This document shows positions 49,722 through 58,356 of a stretch of DNA of 64,000 nt, in pieces; positions within the stretch are counted from its first letter, which is position 1, and every line of letters begins with the position of its first letter. The DNA comes from Pythium myriotylum. Lineage: Eukaryota > Oomycota > Peronosporomycetes > Pythiales > Pythiaceae. The notes beneath the pieces were generated by a model. It saw only the letters and a list, made by a program, of their open reading frames with translations, ran no database searches and was not told the origin of the DNA. The position numbers were made by a program, and so were the translations under genes. The stretch lies in contig JALJCQ010000007.1 in the NCBI GenBank assembly GCA_023091665.1, forward strand, positions 1,178,001 through 1,242,000, read 5' to 3'.

Positions 49722-52454
49722 ATGGACGCACATGACACGCTGGCTTCGGCGCCGTTGTCACCATCGAGACGAAAAGCTTCAATTTCGATCACGCATCGGA
49801 CCGCCTCTCTTAAAAGACTCAGCCAATCCAGTGAGCCACCAGAAGACTTTCAAACCTACACCCTCTGCCTTTTCGGCTACTTGCAGAATTTTTCATCGAG
49901 CACGGGAGCAATCAAGGAGATTCCCATGCAACTAGATGCCCCTATCCGAGAAGTTTGCTGCGGACTGGACTGGCTGTGTATTCTCACAGAGCACGGGCGT
50001 GCTTACTCATTCGGAAGCAACACATACGGGCAGCTCGCACAGGGCCACACACACCCGATCGCGAATCCGAAGCCTGTACTGTTCTCAGTGGATCGTCATA
50101 TAGCCCGTATATCATGTGGGACTGCGCACGGAGGGTTCATCGTGGACTGCGGTGCGCTCTTCATGTTCGGTTGTGGCTCGTATGGCCGCTTGGGCACTGG
50201 GAACGAGAAGTCACAATCTACACCTGTAGCAGTCAGGATGCGCTGGAAGGAGCTTTATGTTAAGGCCACAGAGGTGGGACTCGAACTACTGTCGTCGATT
50301 CCAGGTTCTGTGGGTACTTCAGCTGTGTTCAGCTCGCAGCACCGTGCGGCGGACGAGGTAGGCGAACAAGACGACGAAGTTCACTTCGTGGATATCAGTT
50401 GTGGTGACCGCCATACCCTAGTGCTTGGGACCAAGAGTGACACACTCGCAAATGGAAAGAAAGCGAGCAAAAACCATATCATCGCGTTTGGAGACGGGAT
50501 GAATGGCCGCCTTGGCCTCGGATCTGAAACGGACCACCACACAGGGGTACTACTTACCCAGTTTCAGACCAGCGTTGCGTCTTACATCCCAACTTTCAGC
50601 AGCATTCATGCAGGATCTTCCCACAACGCTGCTGTCACGAGTGCAGGAGAGCTCTTCACCTGGGGAAACGGTGCAGACGGACAACTAGGGCACGGAGGTC
50701 AGGAGAGTGAATGGGTCCCACGAGAAGTGCAATTCTTTCGAGGCAACTCCATTGTATCTGCCAAGTGTGGATCAAAGCACACGGCGGCAATTTCGAGAAC
50801 CGGAGTAGTGTACACTTGGGGTCGGGGTTTGGAAGGGCAACTTGGGACAGGACAAATCATGAGCACGGCACAGCCACAGCGGATCACATTAGAGGTGGAT
50901 CCTGTCGCTGCTCAACAGGCGCAGATCGAGGCACAATTGGCCGCCGGCGCCTCATTCTCGTCGACAGCAGCTTCATCCACGAATGCTTTGGCGCTTCAGG
51001 ATACGCGGGTTTTGGCGCGCACAATTCTGGCGCGAAACAATATGTCCATGGCTCTGGACGAGCAGTTTCGGTTGTTTGTGTGGGGTGACAATAGCGCTGG
51101 GCAGCTTGGCCTCCATGGGAATGGTCATGATGTGTCCCCACCGCTTCCGCTTCAGTCTCGAGTGGCCACGCCAAAGCAACTCCTCTACATGGACTTACGA
51201 GAACCAAAGAAGCTGGCGTCGCGTGTACGTGACCGCGTTATGGCAGGAGCTGCTGCTTCTCTTCCACGGGTGGCGCTGACCCATGTCGATCTCAGTGACC
51301 AGTTTTCGGTCCTCGTCTTTCGCACGAAGGCGACTGTGAACGGGCTCGGCCAAAGTTCGTTGGAAGCGAGTGATAAGGCCTTGACGTCAGTGAGTAACTT
51401 GACTCATAAACTGATCCGGCAACGTTCATCGTTAGTGAGTGGATTGGATGGTACCGTGCGATGGGAGCTATCTCTCACAGAACCGCTCCATATGACTGAG
51501 ATACCATCGCGAGAAGCTGCTTTCTATAACTACATGGCTCAGTACAAGGTGCTAATTCGGCCAAAGACACCAAATGTGGACGGAGATGACCATGGTGACG
51601 ACTATTGCACACACGTGGGAGATTCAGATGGAGTAGGTTCGCGATCAAGTCAGAATAAGGGTTACCACGGAAGACGCCGCAACAGTGTCATGTCTCTCCC
51701 ATCAGCACTCAGAGACCAACTCCAGGCGCATTTCAAAAGCAGTGATGATGGAGACGAAGCACAGTATAGCGCACAAACTGATGCTGCAACAAGTTCAGCA
51801 GCAGAAACTGTGCGGGGCTTCAACGCATGGCTTGAACGCCACACTGATCAAGTGTCGCCTGCTAAGTCACCACGATGCCGACCTATTTACCAGTTTGGAT
51901 CAGCCGTTCGATTCCCCTCAGCGAAGACTAGAACTCAAAGTGCTCCAAGTTTCCGAGGTAAACAGACAGTCAAAACGGACCAGTCGCGCACGCCAAACAA
52001 TCCGGTGCCACTGGTTGAAAACCGTAAACCGCGTCCTCCGAAATCAGCGTTCGGTCGTTGCGCTCAGCCGTCGCCTCGACTGTCTATCTCACCTGCACCA
52101 AGTTGCTCCGGGCGCCGCCCGACCACCGCCAAAGTATCATCCTTCCGTGGTGATAGCAATGGACTGGAACCTTCTGAGCCATCGAGACAAGCCAAACAGA
52201 ACTTGTTCAACCAGTTTGTCGCTCCGTTCGGGTCTTCCGTGTCCTCTCGGTTTGGTATGTCGTCTCCGCGCGCAAACGACTTGGTCCAGTTGGACATCCA
52301 CCCGGAGAGCTGTGCGTTGGCTGTATACCCGCGATCACCCGGTGTGAATCTTGGAAGCAATGCTGAACACTTCTCGGAAAGTATTGGGAGGCGGCTGACT
52401 TTGGCGAAAGGATGTTCACCCGGTCCTGGCGCGTACAATCGGGATCGCGGATAG
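49722..52454 (+). CDS. RCC1-repeat protein with SPGP-type C-terminus
   Basis: 910 residues, no introns. The N-terminal two thirds form an RCC1-like propeller with blades such as GRAYSFGSNTYGQLAQG, GALFMFGCGSYGRLGTG, GELFTWGNGADGQLGHG, GVVYTWGRGLEGQLGTG and FRLFVWGDNSAGQLG. RCC1 folds act as GEFs or as protein/lipid scaffolds; the Ran-GEF role is not implied because blades are interrupted by long loops. The C-terminal third is Ser/Pro-rich and ends with CSPGPGAYNRD, the STPGP/SHIPPO motif found in microtubule and flagellar proteins. It is convergent with the AUP1-like gene, 33 bp between stops. A flagellar role is inference. Confidence 0.84.
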   Translation: MDAHDTLASAPLSPSRRKASISITHRTASLKRLSQSSEPPEDFQTYTLCLFGYLQNFSSSTGAIKEIPMQLDAPIREVCCGLDWLCILTEHGRAYSFGSNTYGQLAQGHTHPIANPKPVLFSVDRHIARISCGTAHGGFIVDCGALFMFGCGSYGRLGTGNEKSQSTPVAVRMRWKELYVKATEVGLELLSSIPGSVGTSAVFSSQHRAADEVGEQDDEVHFVDISCGDRHTLVLGTKSDTLANGKKASKNHIIAFGDGMNGRLGLGSETDHHTGVLLTQFQTSVASYIPTFSSIHAGSSHNAAVTSAGELFTWGNGADGQLGHGGQESEWVPREVQFFRGNSIVSAKCGSKHTAAISRTGVVYTWGRGLEGQLGTGQIMSTAQPQRITLEVDPVAAQQAQIEAQLAAGASFSSTAASSTNALALQDTRVLARTILARNNMSMALDEQFRLFVWGDNSAGQLGLHGNGHDVSPPLPLQSRVATPKQLLYMDLREPKKLASRVRDRVMAGAAASLPRVALTHVDLSDQFSVLVFRTKATVNGLGQSSLEASDKALTSVSNLTHKLIRQRSSLVSGLDGTVRWELSLTEPLHMTEIPSREAAFYNYMAQYKVLIRPKTPNVDGDDHGDDYCTHVGDSDGVGSRSSQNKGYHGRRRNSVMSLPSALRDQLQAHFKSSDDGDEAQYSAQTDAATSSAAETVRGFNAWLERHTDQVSPAKSPRCRPIYQFGSAVRFPSAKTRTQSAPSFRGKQTVKTDQSRTPNNPVPLVENRKPRPPKSAFGRCAQPSPRLSISPAPSCSGRRPTTAKVSSFRGDSNGLEPSEPSRQAKQNLFNQFVAPFGSSVSSRFGMSSPRANDLVQLDIHPESCALAVYPRSPGVNLGSNAEHFSESIGRRLTLAKGCSPGPGAYNRDRG

Positions 52455-52487
52455 GAAGCAATCAACAAGTGCTTGCGTTTAACCATT

Positions 52488-53645
52488 CTACTTCTTCTTT
52501 TTGTTAATTTGGCGAGTCTTATACCGTGTGTAGGTGATTTTGTCCCGGTAGAGAAAAGGAGTAGCGTCTTGGCCAATTGCACGAGCTGTGTCTTTCATCA
52601 CTCGCTGGGCAAACACCAGGGCATCCTCGCCCGGTGCTGCGCGAACAACTGGGAGAAATTGGATTGTATACACGTGCCACGGAACGAACAGGTACCACAG
52701 CACGTTGGCGAGGAAGGTGCTGGTCTCGTCATTGATGTTGATGGGCTACTCAACAAGCTCGATGAGGGTCGATTAATCACGAATCACGAGTAAATCCCAC
52801 TCACAAAAGGGCCGTCGCTGGCCTGGATGGCTAGTGGCTGGATGGACTTGCCGAGAGAGAAAAGGAACTTGTGGTACTGCAGCAAGCCCTTGCGACCATT
52901 TGTGAGGCCTCCCTGCAAGGTACATGTTCTGTGAGCGAAGTCTCGACACACACAGTAGCTATGCTCAGCGTACCTCTGGGAACGCGACGAGTGGCTTGTC
53001 GTGTTTGTTGAGCTTCTCAATGATGATCTCCCGTACCTTGTCGCGACCCTCGGCGCCGCCTTGATTGCGCGACGCGTATGGCACGTAGACGAGTCCGAAC
53101 TTGTCGCCGAGCAGGCGGAAGAAGAGCATCTTCTTGTAGAAGTCGTAGCCGAGCACGTAGGACGGCAGCAGCGCACGCACGGCGACGGCGTCAAACTCGC
53201 TGATGTGGTTGGCCACCAAGATCTCGGGCGGGTGCTGCGGGTCGAAGAGGTGGGCGTCCTTGAGCACGAGGATCGTGCCCGTGAGCCACGCGACGATGCG
53301 GTGGAAGCCGATTTTGTCGAGCTGCTTCTCCGAGAGGCAGCGCGGCAGCACGAGCGCGAGCGTGAAGTGGATGACGCCGCGCAGAACCATGAGCACGACG
53401 CCGATCGGCGCGTAGAGCAGCAGCAGCAGGTGGCCAAATCCGAGCGGCGACTTGATGCGCTCGAGCTGGAACATGCTCGAGAAAGGCGCGAGCTTGGCCT
53501 CGGTGGCGGCGTCGAGCGCGACGTCGGCGCCGCCGTGGGCGATGGCGCCGAGCGCGTTGCGGATGTCGTCGATGGTCACGTAGCTGTCCGAGTCCACGTC
53601 GAGCTGGTAGTGGGCGATGTGGTCGGGCACGACGGGCTGGCCCAT
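52488..53645 (-). CDS. AUP1-like lysophospholipid acyltransferase-family protein
   Basis: Exons 53645-52974, 52912-52805 and 52724-52488 give 338 residues. Near the N-terminus is an EF-hand-type loop (DVDSDSYVTIDDI). A hydrophobic hairpin (FGHLLLLLYAPIGVVLMVLR) then anchors it in the ER or lipid droplet. The PlsC domain shows the altered first motif NHISEFD (NHxxxxD in active enzymes), the PlsC-like segment GRDKVREIIIEKLNKHDKP, FPEGGLTNGRKGLLQYHKF and a final ANVLWYLFVPWHVYTIQFLP, as in AUP1. The CUE and G2BR domains of animal AUP1 are missing; the protein ends in a Lys-rich tail (QINKKKK). It is likely lipid-droplet or ER associated; activity is uncertain. Confidence 0.82.
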
Positions 53646-53837
53646 GGTCGCTCGCTCGCGCGTGTCGTTGCTGTTGGGCAGAAATGGGTATTCTCAGCCG
53701 AGACACTTTATAGCGCTACTTCAGAAAGAACGAAGAGCTCTTCTGTAGCCATGTCGGCCACCGTCTTCACGTCCGGCTCAAGGGAGAAGTGACGGGCGCG
53801 TACATGTGTACGGAACCAGGACGTCCACGGTGGCAGA

Positions 53838-53860
53838 GTGACTCACCATTGGTGAGTCAC
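53838..53860. promoter_or_regulatory. Palindrome with two TGACTCA (AP-1/GCN4-type) sites
   Basis: GTGACTCACCA, one central base, then its exact reverse complement. Each arm carries TGACTCA, the binding site of bZIP factors of the AP-1/GCN4 class. It lies about 190 bp upstream of the AUP1-like start and about 270 bp upstream of the first ABC transporter, in their shared promoter. Confidence 0.6.
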
Positions 53861-54130
53861 ACGGACATCGAGTGCTCGGTGTACAGTGTAGTCATTCTCA
53901 AGTTAGCGTGCCAGCGTGGCGACCGCAAGGCGATCGCGTCGAGGGAACGCGGTCCTGTCGTCGCTGTGTGAGTGCTCGATTCCAGGTGCTGAGCGCGTGA
54001 CGCTCCACTGGAATGATTGAGAGATGCAATCATTCAACAGACACACCACGTCTGGCGTCCGCGGCTCACGAGAAGACCAAGCGAGCCCACGCAGCGCATT
54101 CCCGTATTTGACACCAGCTCGACAAGTCCG

Positions 54131-57100
54131 ATGCCCAACTACGCGACGTTTGACAGCGGGCAGCACCCCTACGACCAACCTGTTCACCCGAAGACAACGG
54201 CTTCGTGGGTCTCTCGGGCGTTGCTCAGCTGGGCCTCGCCACTCTTGGCGCTCGGCAACCAGAAGCAACTCGATGAGCGCGATGTCTGGCCCTTGCAACA
54301 CCAGGACCAGGCGGCCGTGATCACCGCTCAGTTCGACACTGCCTTTCAGCGCACGCAGTCAATCCCTCACGCCTTCTTGCGCTGCTTCGGCGCACGCTTC
54401 TTCCTCGCAGGCTTCTCGCTCTTCATTGCCTCGGCCATGAACTTCGCCGGCCCCGTGGTGCTAAACCGAGTGGTCTCGGAACTCTCGGAAGGCAACTACC
54501 AAGTCGACGGCCTTACAGTCTGGATCTTCGGGCTGCTGATGACGCAACTGGTCCAGGCGCTCACCGACAACTACTCAAGCCTCGAGCTACAGCTGATCGC
54601 AGTCCAGTTCACCGGTGCTCTCAAGAACATGGTCTACAATAAGGCTCTTCGTCTTGATGCCGACTCGCGCAAGCTCAAGTCCACAGGTGACATCGCCAAC
54701 CTGTGCAAGACCGACTCGCAAATGATCTTTGATGCCGCTCGGTATGTCCACCAGCTTTGGATCCTACCACTCCAAGTACTCGTGACCACGGTTCTGCTCT
54801 ACCAACTGCTCGGGTTGGCGTCCTTCGCGGGCTTTGTCGTCATTGGCTTGACGTTCTTGATCAATCATTTTCTCTCGGCAAGATTCATGAATGCGTATCT
54901 GAAGATGATGGGCTTTAAAGATGAGCGGATGAATGTGGTCACTGAAGCTTTCAAGGCCATGTCAATCCTGAAGTTTAACGCCTGGGAAGATCAGTTCACC
55001 GATCGCATTGATGCCTCGCGTGCCAAAGAGCTCAAGGCGTCGTGGGAGTTTTCCATGTACATTGGCATCAGTACGATGGTCACCCTCGGTCTTCCAGTCT
55101 TTATCTCCGTGGCAACTTTTGCATTTTACGGTGGCGTGCGGGACCAGCCTCTCACACCAGCAATCGTTTTCACAAGTGTTGCGCTCTTCAGACTCGTGCA
55201 ATCCCCTCTTAGTCTCTTCAGCCATATCATAGCCTCAGTCACCAAAGCCAAAGTCGCCATCGGGCGAATGCACGAACTTTTCGATTTGCCAGAAATCAAG
55301 AATGACATTCTACACTTACGTAGTCCGGAAGCAGGTGGCTTCATCGACAACGATGTCGTCGTTGCACTAGAAAACGCTTCCTTCTCCTGGGGACGAGACG
55401 AACAACCACTTCTACGCAACTCCAACCTCACCATCAACTCCGGAGACTTCGTCGTCATCCACGGACCCGTCGGTTGCGGCAAATCTTCTCTCTGCTCCGC
55501 ACTCATCGGCGACATGATCAAGACCACCGGACTCGCCTACGTTGGTGGCACCGTCGCCTACTGCTCCCAACAACCATGGATCCAACACGCCACCGTGCGA
55601 GACAACATCCTCTTTGGCCATCCCTTTGATCGCAAAAAGTACGACAAGGTCCTCGACGCGTGTGCTCTCACCAAAGACTTGCAGTCGTTGCCCAGCGGAG
55701 ATCGCACCGAGATCGGAGAGCGAGGGGTCAACTTGTCGGGTGGCCAGAAAGCTCGTGTGGCGTTGGCTCGCGCGTGCTACAGCGACGCGAGTATCTTCAT
55801 TCTGGACGCACCGTTGTCGGCTGTGGACGCGATCGTGCAGAACGAGATCTTCCAGAAGTGTTTGTTGGGTTTGCTTCGCCACCGCACTGTGATCCTGGTG
55901 ACACACAACCCGGAGATCATTGCATCCGAGCACGTGACCCGAACTGTGACGATCAACGAAGGTCGGGTTATCGTAGCGGCACGTTCTAGTCCGGCCAAGC
56001 GACAATTTTTTGAGTCACTTGGAAGTCCTTTGGCTCGGCGGCCTTCCGTAAAAGCCGATCATTCTGAACGTTATACATTGGAGATCCTCCTTGAAGATCA
56101 AACGTCGAGTGCCTTCGCCAAGCGTGTTGCTGATAGCACTGCTGATGATAACGGTAGCGAAACGTCCACAAGCAACGATGCCAAGGAGACTCACCGACTC
56201 GTAGCCGATGAGGAGCGAAAGCAAGGTCGCGTCGGTTTCCAAGTGTTCGTGAGCTACTACAAGGCTATTGGCGGCTTCGCTATCGTTTCGCTAATACTTC
56301 TGTCGCAAATCTTGTGGCAAGGACTTCAAATTGCGAGTGACTTTTGGCTTAGCAGCTGGTCGTCTGACTCGTCCGACAATCAGGACGAGCGCGTCGCCAC
56401 AAACCATCGCGTCTGGGTCTATACTCTCCTCGGGTTGTCATCGGCGGCGATGGTGCTCGTCCGCACCATGGCTGTGTCGTTCTTTGGTCTGAGCGCTGCC
56501 AAACACCTGTTCGAGAAGATGACAAGTGCTTTGATGCATGCGCCAATGCGATTCTTTGACTCGACCCCGATCGGCCGCATCCTCCTGCGGTACTCTGGAG
56601 ATGTGAGTAGCGTTGACCTGAATGTTCCACTCACATTTGGTGCCTTTTTCTCCAACTTCTTCTCGGCAGTATGTACACTCGCGGTGGCTGCAGTCATCAT
56701 CCAGTGGAACGGTCTGTTCCTCCTTCCAGTCGCTTACTTGTACATCAGAGTAAGCTTTCTCTATCTCGAGCCAGCTCGCGAGATCGAGCGCGTACTCAAC
56801 ACAACTGAGGCCCCGATCCTGAGCCACCTCTCTGAGTCGATCGAAGGCGGAGTTGTTATCCGGGCCTACGGTCCACAACACGTAACCCGCTTCCAGTCCA
56901 CGAACAATGTCAAGCTCGACACGGCAAACAAGGTCTGGTATGCGCGACTCGTCATCTCTACATGGTTCGCGCTGCGCATCCAGCTGCTCAGCGGTCTGCT
57001 CATCTTTGTCGTCGCCTATTCTCTTGTGCTATTACGGCATCAACTCTCAGCGGCGATTGTTGGCCTCGCTTTCTCCTACATCCTCAAAGTATCAGGCAGT

Positions 57101-58012
57101 ATGGAACGCATCGTTCAAACTTGGTCCAGTGTGGAGACCATAATGGTTAGTCCCGAACGGATGCAGCAGTTCATTGACGTCGAGCAGGAACTCCCGTACT
57201 GTATCCCTTCAGTTGACCCGCCATCTCAAATTGGTTGGCCTCGTGACGGGTCTCTGCGCTTTGACAATGTGTCTTTCCGGTACAAGGATAGCGACCGGCT
57301 CGTGTTAAATAAGATCAACGTCTCGATTTCAGGCGGGGAGAAGGTCGGCATCGTCGGTCGCACTGGCGCTGGCAAGTCCAGTTTGACCATGGCTCTCTTC
57401 CGCATCAACGAACTCGCCGAAGGAACAATCTCTATCGACGGCATCAACGTCGGCAAGATCGGACTGAAGGCACTTCGTCAGAAGATGTCGATTATCCCTC
57501 AGAACCCCGTGCTCTTCAAGGCCTCATTGCGCCAAAACCTCGATCCCTTCGATGAGTTTGTCGATGAACAGTTGTGGGAAGCCATCCGCCGCGTCGGACT
57601 CAATGATCGCATCGCCAGCGAAGGTGACAAACTCGAGTACGCCGTCGAAGAAAACGGAGAAAACTTCAGCGTCGGCGAGAGACAGATGCTCTGCATGGCC
57701 CGCGCACTACTGCGAGACTCGCGGATCGTCATCTTTGACGAGGCCACGGCCGCCATCGACCACGAGACCGACCAGAAGCTGCAGCGTGTGATCCGAGAGG
57801 CCTTCGACAAGTCGACGGTGCTCACGATCGCGCATCGTCTGGACACAATCTTGGACTCAGATCGCATCTTGGTACTGGAAGGAGGCGAGGTGGTGGAGTT
57901 CGCGTCTCCGTCGGATCTGGTGAAGAAAGGATCAGGTCATTTCTTCGAGTTGATGCAGGAGGGAGGCTACTTGGACAAGTTCCGCAGCGACCCGGATATG
58001 CAGGGAGCGTAG
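54131..58012 (+). CDS. ABC transporter, ABCC (MRP) subfamily, tandem copy 1
   Basis: 1293 residues, no introns, from ATG 54131 (MPNYATFDSG); the frame upstream starts only with TTG. It is a full TMD-NBD-TMD-NBD exporter of the MRP type (glutathione conjugates, drugs, organic anions). NBD1 has GPVGCGKSSL, LSGGQKARVALARA and IFILDAPLSAVD. NBD2 has GRTGAGKSSLTMALFR, a changed signature FSVGERQMLCMARA and IVIFDEATAAID. There is no N-terminal TMD0, so it is a short MRP. The NBD1 DNA (55359-55953) appears identical to copy 2. Substrates cannot be read from the sequence. Confidence 0.95.
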   Translation: MPNYATFDSGQHPYDQPVHPKTTASWVSRALLSWASPLLALGNQKQLDERDVWPLQHQDQAAVITAQFDTAFQRTQSIPHAFLRCFGARFFLAGFSLFIASAMNFAGPVVLNRVVSELSEGNYQVDGLTVWIFGLLMTQLVQALTDNYSSLELQLIAVQFTGALKNMVYNKALRLDADSRKLKSTGDIANLCKTDSQMIFDAARYVHQLWILPLQVLVTTVLLYQLLGLASFAGFVVIGLTFLINHFLSARFMNAYLKMMGFKDERMNVVTEAFKAMSILKFNAWEDQFTDRIDASRAKELKASWEFSMYIGISTMVTLGLPVFISVATFAFYGGVRDQPLTPAIVFTSVALFRLVQSPLSLFSHIIASVTKAKVAIGRMHELFDLPEIKNDILHLRSPEAGGFIDNDVVVALENASFSWGRDEQPLLRNSNLTINSGDFVVIHGPVGCGKSSLCSALIGDMIKTTGLAYVGGTVAYCSQQPWIQHATVRDNILFGHPFDRKKYDKVLDACALTKDLQSLPSGDRTEIGERGVNLSGGQKARVALARACYSDASIFILDAPLSAVDAIVQNEIFQKCLLGLLRHRTVILVTHNPEIIASEHVTRTVTINEGRVIVAARSSPAKRQFFESLGSPLARRPSVKADHSERYTLEILLEDQTSSAFAKRVADSTADDNGSETSTSNDAKETHRLVADEERKQGRVGFQVFVSYYKAIGGFAIVSLILLSQILWQGLQIASDFWLSSWSSDSSDNQDERVATNHRVWVYTLLGLSSAAMVLVRTMAVSFFGLSAAKHLFEKMTSALMHAPMRFFDSTPIGRILLRYSGDVSSVDLNVPLTFGAFFSNFFSAVCTLAVAAVIIQWNGLFLLPVAYLYIRVSFLYLEPAREIERVLNTTEAPILSHLSESIEGGVVIRAYGPQHVTRFQSTNNVKLDTANKVWYARLVISTWFALRIQLLSGLLIFVVAYSLVLLRHQLSAAIVGLAFSYILKVSGSMERIVQTWSSVETIMVSPERMQQFIDVEQELPYCIPSVDPPSQIGWPRDGSLRFDNVSFRYKDSDRLVLNKINVSISGGEKVGIVGRTGAGKSSLTMALFRINELAEGTISIDGINVGKIGLKALRQKMSIIPQNPVLFKASLRQNLDPFDEFVDEQLWEAIRRVGLNDRIASEGDKLEYAVEENGENFSVGERQMLCMARALLRDSRIVIFDEATAAIDHETDQKLQRVIREAFDKSTVLTIAHRLDTILDSDRILVLEGGEVVEFASPSDLVKKGSGHFFELMQEGGYLDKFRSDPDMQGA
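55359..55953 (+). repeat. 595-bp tract identical to the second ABC transporter (NBD1)
   Basis: By base-by-base reading this tract equals 59576-60170, while flanking sequence on both sides is clearly diverged. It covers most of NBD1, including Walker A and the signature. Sharp edges and no synonymous differences point to recent gene conversion. Confidence 0.9.
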
Positions 58013-58356
58013 GTGCAGTTGTAGATCAACAATGAGAGACTGTAAAGTCGTCGCTGCGTCTTGGAGACCGAGCTGATCCCTGGTGATTATGTCTGATTGT
58101 GCACCCCAATGTCCTGGATCAGTATCTTGTCGGCCAATTGACATTCGCCAACACGCCTCGAGCTGTCCGTTGACACCGTGTCGGTCGCCCCTGAGTGGAG
58201 GTCGCCTCGCATTCATTCCATCCACAGAGAACCCATCACGCACGTTCCTCTCGGTGTCTCTTGCCTCTCGAATAAGCATATAAGCATAAGCACACGCCCC
58301 CTCGGTGTCTCTTGGTCGCCCACCTCACTCCGAAACCTGCCGCGCGTCGCTCACGC
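58013..58356. other. Intergenic region between the two ABC transporters
   Basis: 344 bp with no ORF of interest. ATTCATTCCATCC (58211-58223) resembles an oomycete initiator, but it lies about 135 bp before the ATG. It presumably contains the promoter of the second transporter. Confidence 0.45.

Noticed and set aside
55412..56005. Minus-strand ORF repeated in both ABC genes
   Set aside because: It appears twice only because the NBD1 DNA is duplicated; antisense to a known domain.
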